Positions 63,320-64,000 of a stretch of 64,000 bases of DNA are shown piece after piece. Source of the stretch: Myxococcaceae bacterium (GTDB lineage Bacteria > Myxococcota > Myxococcia > Myxococcales > Myxococcaceae); assembly GCA_017881265.1 (NCBI GenBank), contig JADGRA010000080.1, positions 124,001-188,000 on the forward strand. The letters are read 5' to 3'. Within the stretch, counting starts at the first letter, position 1, and each line of letters begins with the position of its first letter. The notes below the pieces were generated by a model. It was not told the origin of the DNA, did not search any database, and saw only the letters and a program-made list of their open reading frames with translations. The position numbers and the translations under genes are program-made.

Positions 63320-64000
63320 TTGCAGGCCCTCCAGTCGGGGTCGACGTCGGGCCCGCGAATGGACGCCAGGTCCCGAATCTGCGCCAGCTCCTTCCGGGCG
63401 CCTTCCACGTCGCCATAACGGCAGCGCAGCGCGGCGAGGTTGGCGTGGGCCTTGTCGTAGCCAGGGTCGGCCTCGAGCGCCTTAGCATAGGCGGCGCGCG
63501 CGAGCATCGGTTCGCCCTGGTACAGAAGCGCCAGGCCCAGCGCGTTCTGGGCCGAGGCACGGGTCTCCTGCAGTTCGGTGGCACGGGACAGGATGAGCTG
63601 CGCCTGCCCCACCTGGCGGGCTTCGAGGTAGGCCAGACCGAGCGCCTCCATCGACGGCGCGTCCTGCTTGGCTTCTGCTTGCTTCTGCAGTTCGGCGATG
63701 TTGCCAGCCAGCGCCCCGGGCGTTCCGGGGGAGGGCAGCGGCGAGCGAACTGACTCGCTCTTGGTCCGGCAGCCCAGGACGGCTTCGCTGAAGACCTCGA
63801 GTTGGCTGGCCCGGGCAAGGCACGTCTTGAAGGCCTCCTCGGCCTGGTCCTTGATGGGCTGCACCTGCTGCTGGACGGCGGTGCGGAATTGCTGCGCCTG
63901 CGCTGCGGTGGCGCCGGCCGGCACCGGCGTGGCCTCGACCGTCTCGCCCAGGGACTTGAGGGCCAAGCCCAGCTTCCACAAGGACGCCACCGCCCACTCT
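63316..64000 (-). CDS. TPR-repeat protein, C-terminal part (cut by window edge)
   Basis: The frame continues to the right edge without a start, so this is the C-terminal ~227 residues of a longer protein. The visible part has TPR spacing (MEALGLAYLEARQVGQAQLILS, ASAQNALGLALLYQGEPMLARAAYAKA) and ends in WRACK. A short Gln/Ala coil precedes it. The stop overlaps the start of the small lipoprotein gene (GTGA). It resembles a myxobacterial TPR lipoprotein of the motility (GltE/AglT) type, but the N-terminus is needed to judge. Residue 1 is not visible. Confidence 0.7.
   Translation of the reverse strand, partial: EWAVASLWKLGLALKSLGETVEATPVPAGATAAQAQQFRTAVQQQVQPIKDQAEEAFKTCLARASQLEVFSEAVLGCRTKSESVRSPLPSPGTPGALAGNIAELQKQAEAKQDAPSMEALGLAYLEARQVGQAQLILSRATELQETRASAQNALGLALLYQGEPMLARAAYAKALEADPGYDKAHANLAALRCRYGDVEGARKELAQIRDLASIRGPDVDPDWRACK

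Overview
This is a GC-rich chromosomal segment (roughly 70% G+C by eye) packed with short, overlapping operons. Its content points to a member of the Myxococcota, most like the Myxococcus/Anaeromyxobacter side of the phylum. The indicators are eukaryote-like Ser/Thr kinases with PEGA-type partners, a PATAN (DUF4388) fusion, many TPR lipoproteins, a HemY-type protoporphyrinogen oxidase, GTP-dependent PEP carboxykinase and proline-rich surface proteins. This assignment is inference from gene content; there is no rRNA in the window. I found no tRNA gene, IS element, prophage or CRISPR array, so this looks like vertically inherited core and lineage-specific chromosome.

Layout, left to right. 1-5.3 kb: a truncated secreted protein, a decayed VOC gene, gpmI, a DUF1624-type membrane acyltransferase, and the rsfS-rlmH ribosome pair followed on the same strand by two SelW-like genes. 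The first of these two has an in-frame TGA exactly where its neighbour has the second Cys of CxxC, with a SECIS-like hairpin just downstream, so it reads as an unannotated selenoprotein. 5.3-13.5 kb: small TPR protein, a serine hydrolase with degenerate catalytic motifs, a GGDEF protein, NTF2-like, Nudix and pirin genes, radA, and a large TPR protein. 13.6-18 kb: the complete bioBFAD operon preceded by a perfect BirA-like operator. 18-31 kb: tag, an aminotransferase, then a minus-strand run pckG - two paralogous small exported proteins - TonB-C/TonB-receptor fusion - lipoprotein, a PATAN/periplasmic-binding receptor fusion and an MHS-family transporter.

31-45 kb: miaE, an ABHD18-like hydrolase, a RegB/RegA redox two-component pair, gluQRS, a metallophosphoesterase, a minus-strand TRIC-pdxH-hemY run, glgA, an NfeD-SPFH pair, a soluble Ser/Thr kinase, and a CNNM/CorC-type CBS protein. 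45-53.5 kb: purS-purQ-purL, a MOSC protein, a membrane (RnfD/NqrB-like)-DUF2330 fusion, aat, and an HExxH protein. 53.6-64 kb: an envelope cluster (membrane Ser/Thr kinase with PEGA-like domain, PEGA protein, Ig-like lipoprotein, DUF6600 protein), then a minus-strand, translationally coupled set of TPR and lipoprotein genes running off the right edge.

Functionally the window mixes cofactor synthesis (biotin, PLP, haem), purine synthesis, carbon storage (GlgA, PckG, GpmI), tRNA/ribosome maintenance (RsfS, RlmH, MiaE, GluQRS, Aat) and redox or envelope sensing (SelW pair, RegBA, kinases, PATAN receptor). Several genes without an obvious Shine-Dalgarno sequence have a TAnnnT hexamer 8-12 nt before the start codon, suggesting leaderless or very short-leader transcripts. 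The most notable items are the SelW-like selenoprotein with its SECIS, the BirA operator, the receptor and membrane domain fusions, and the decayed VOC gene.
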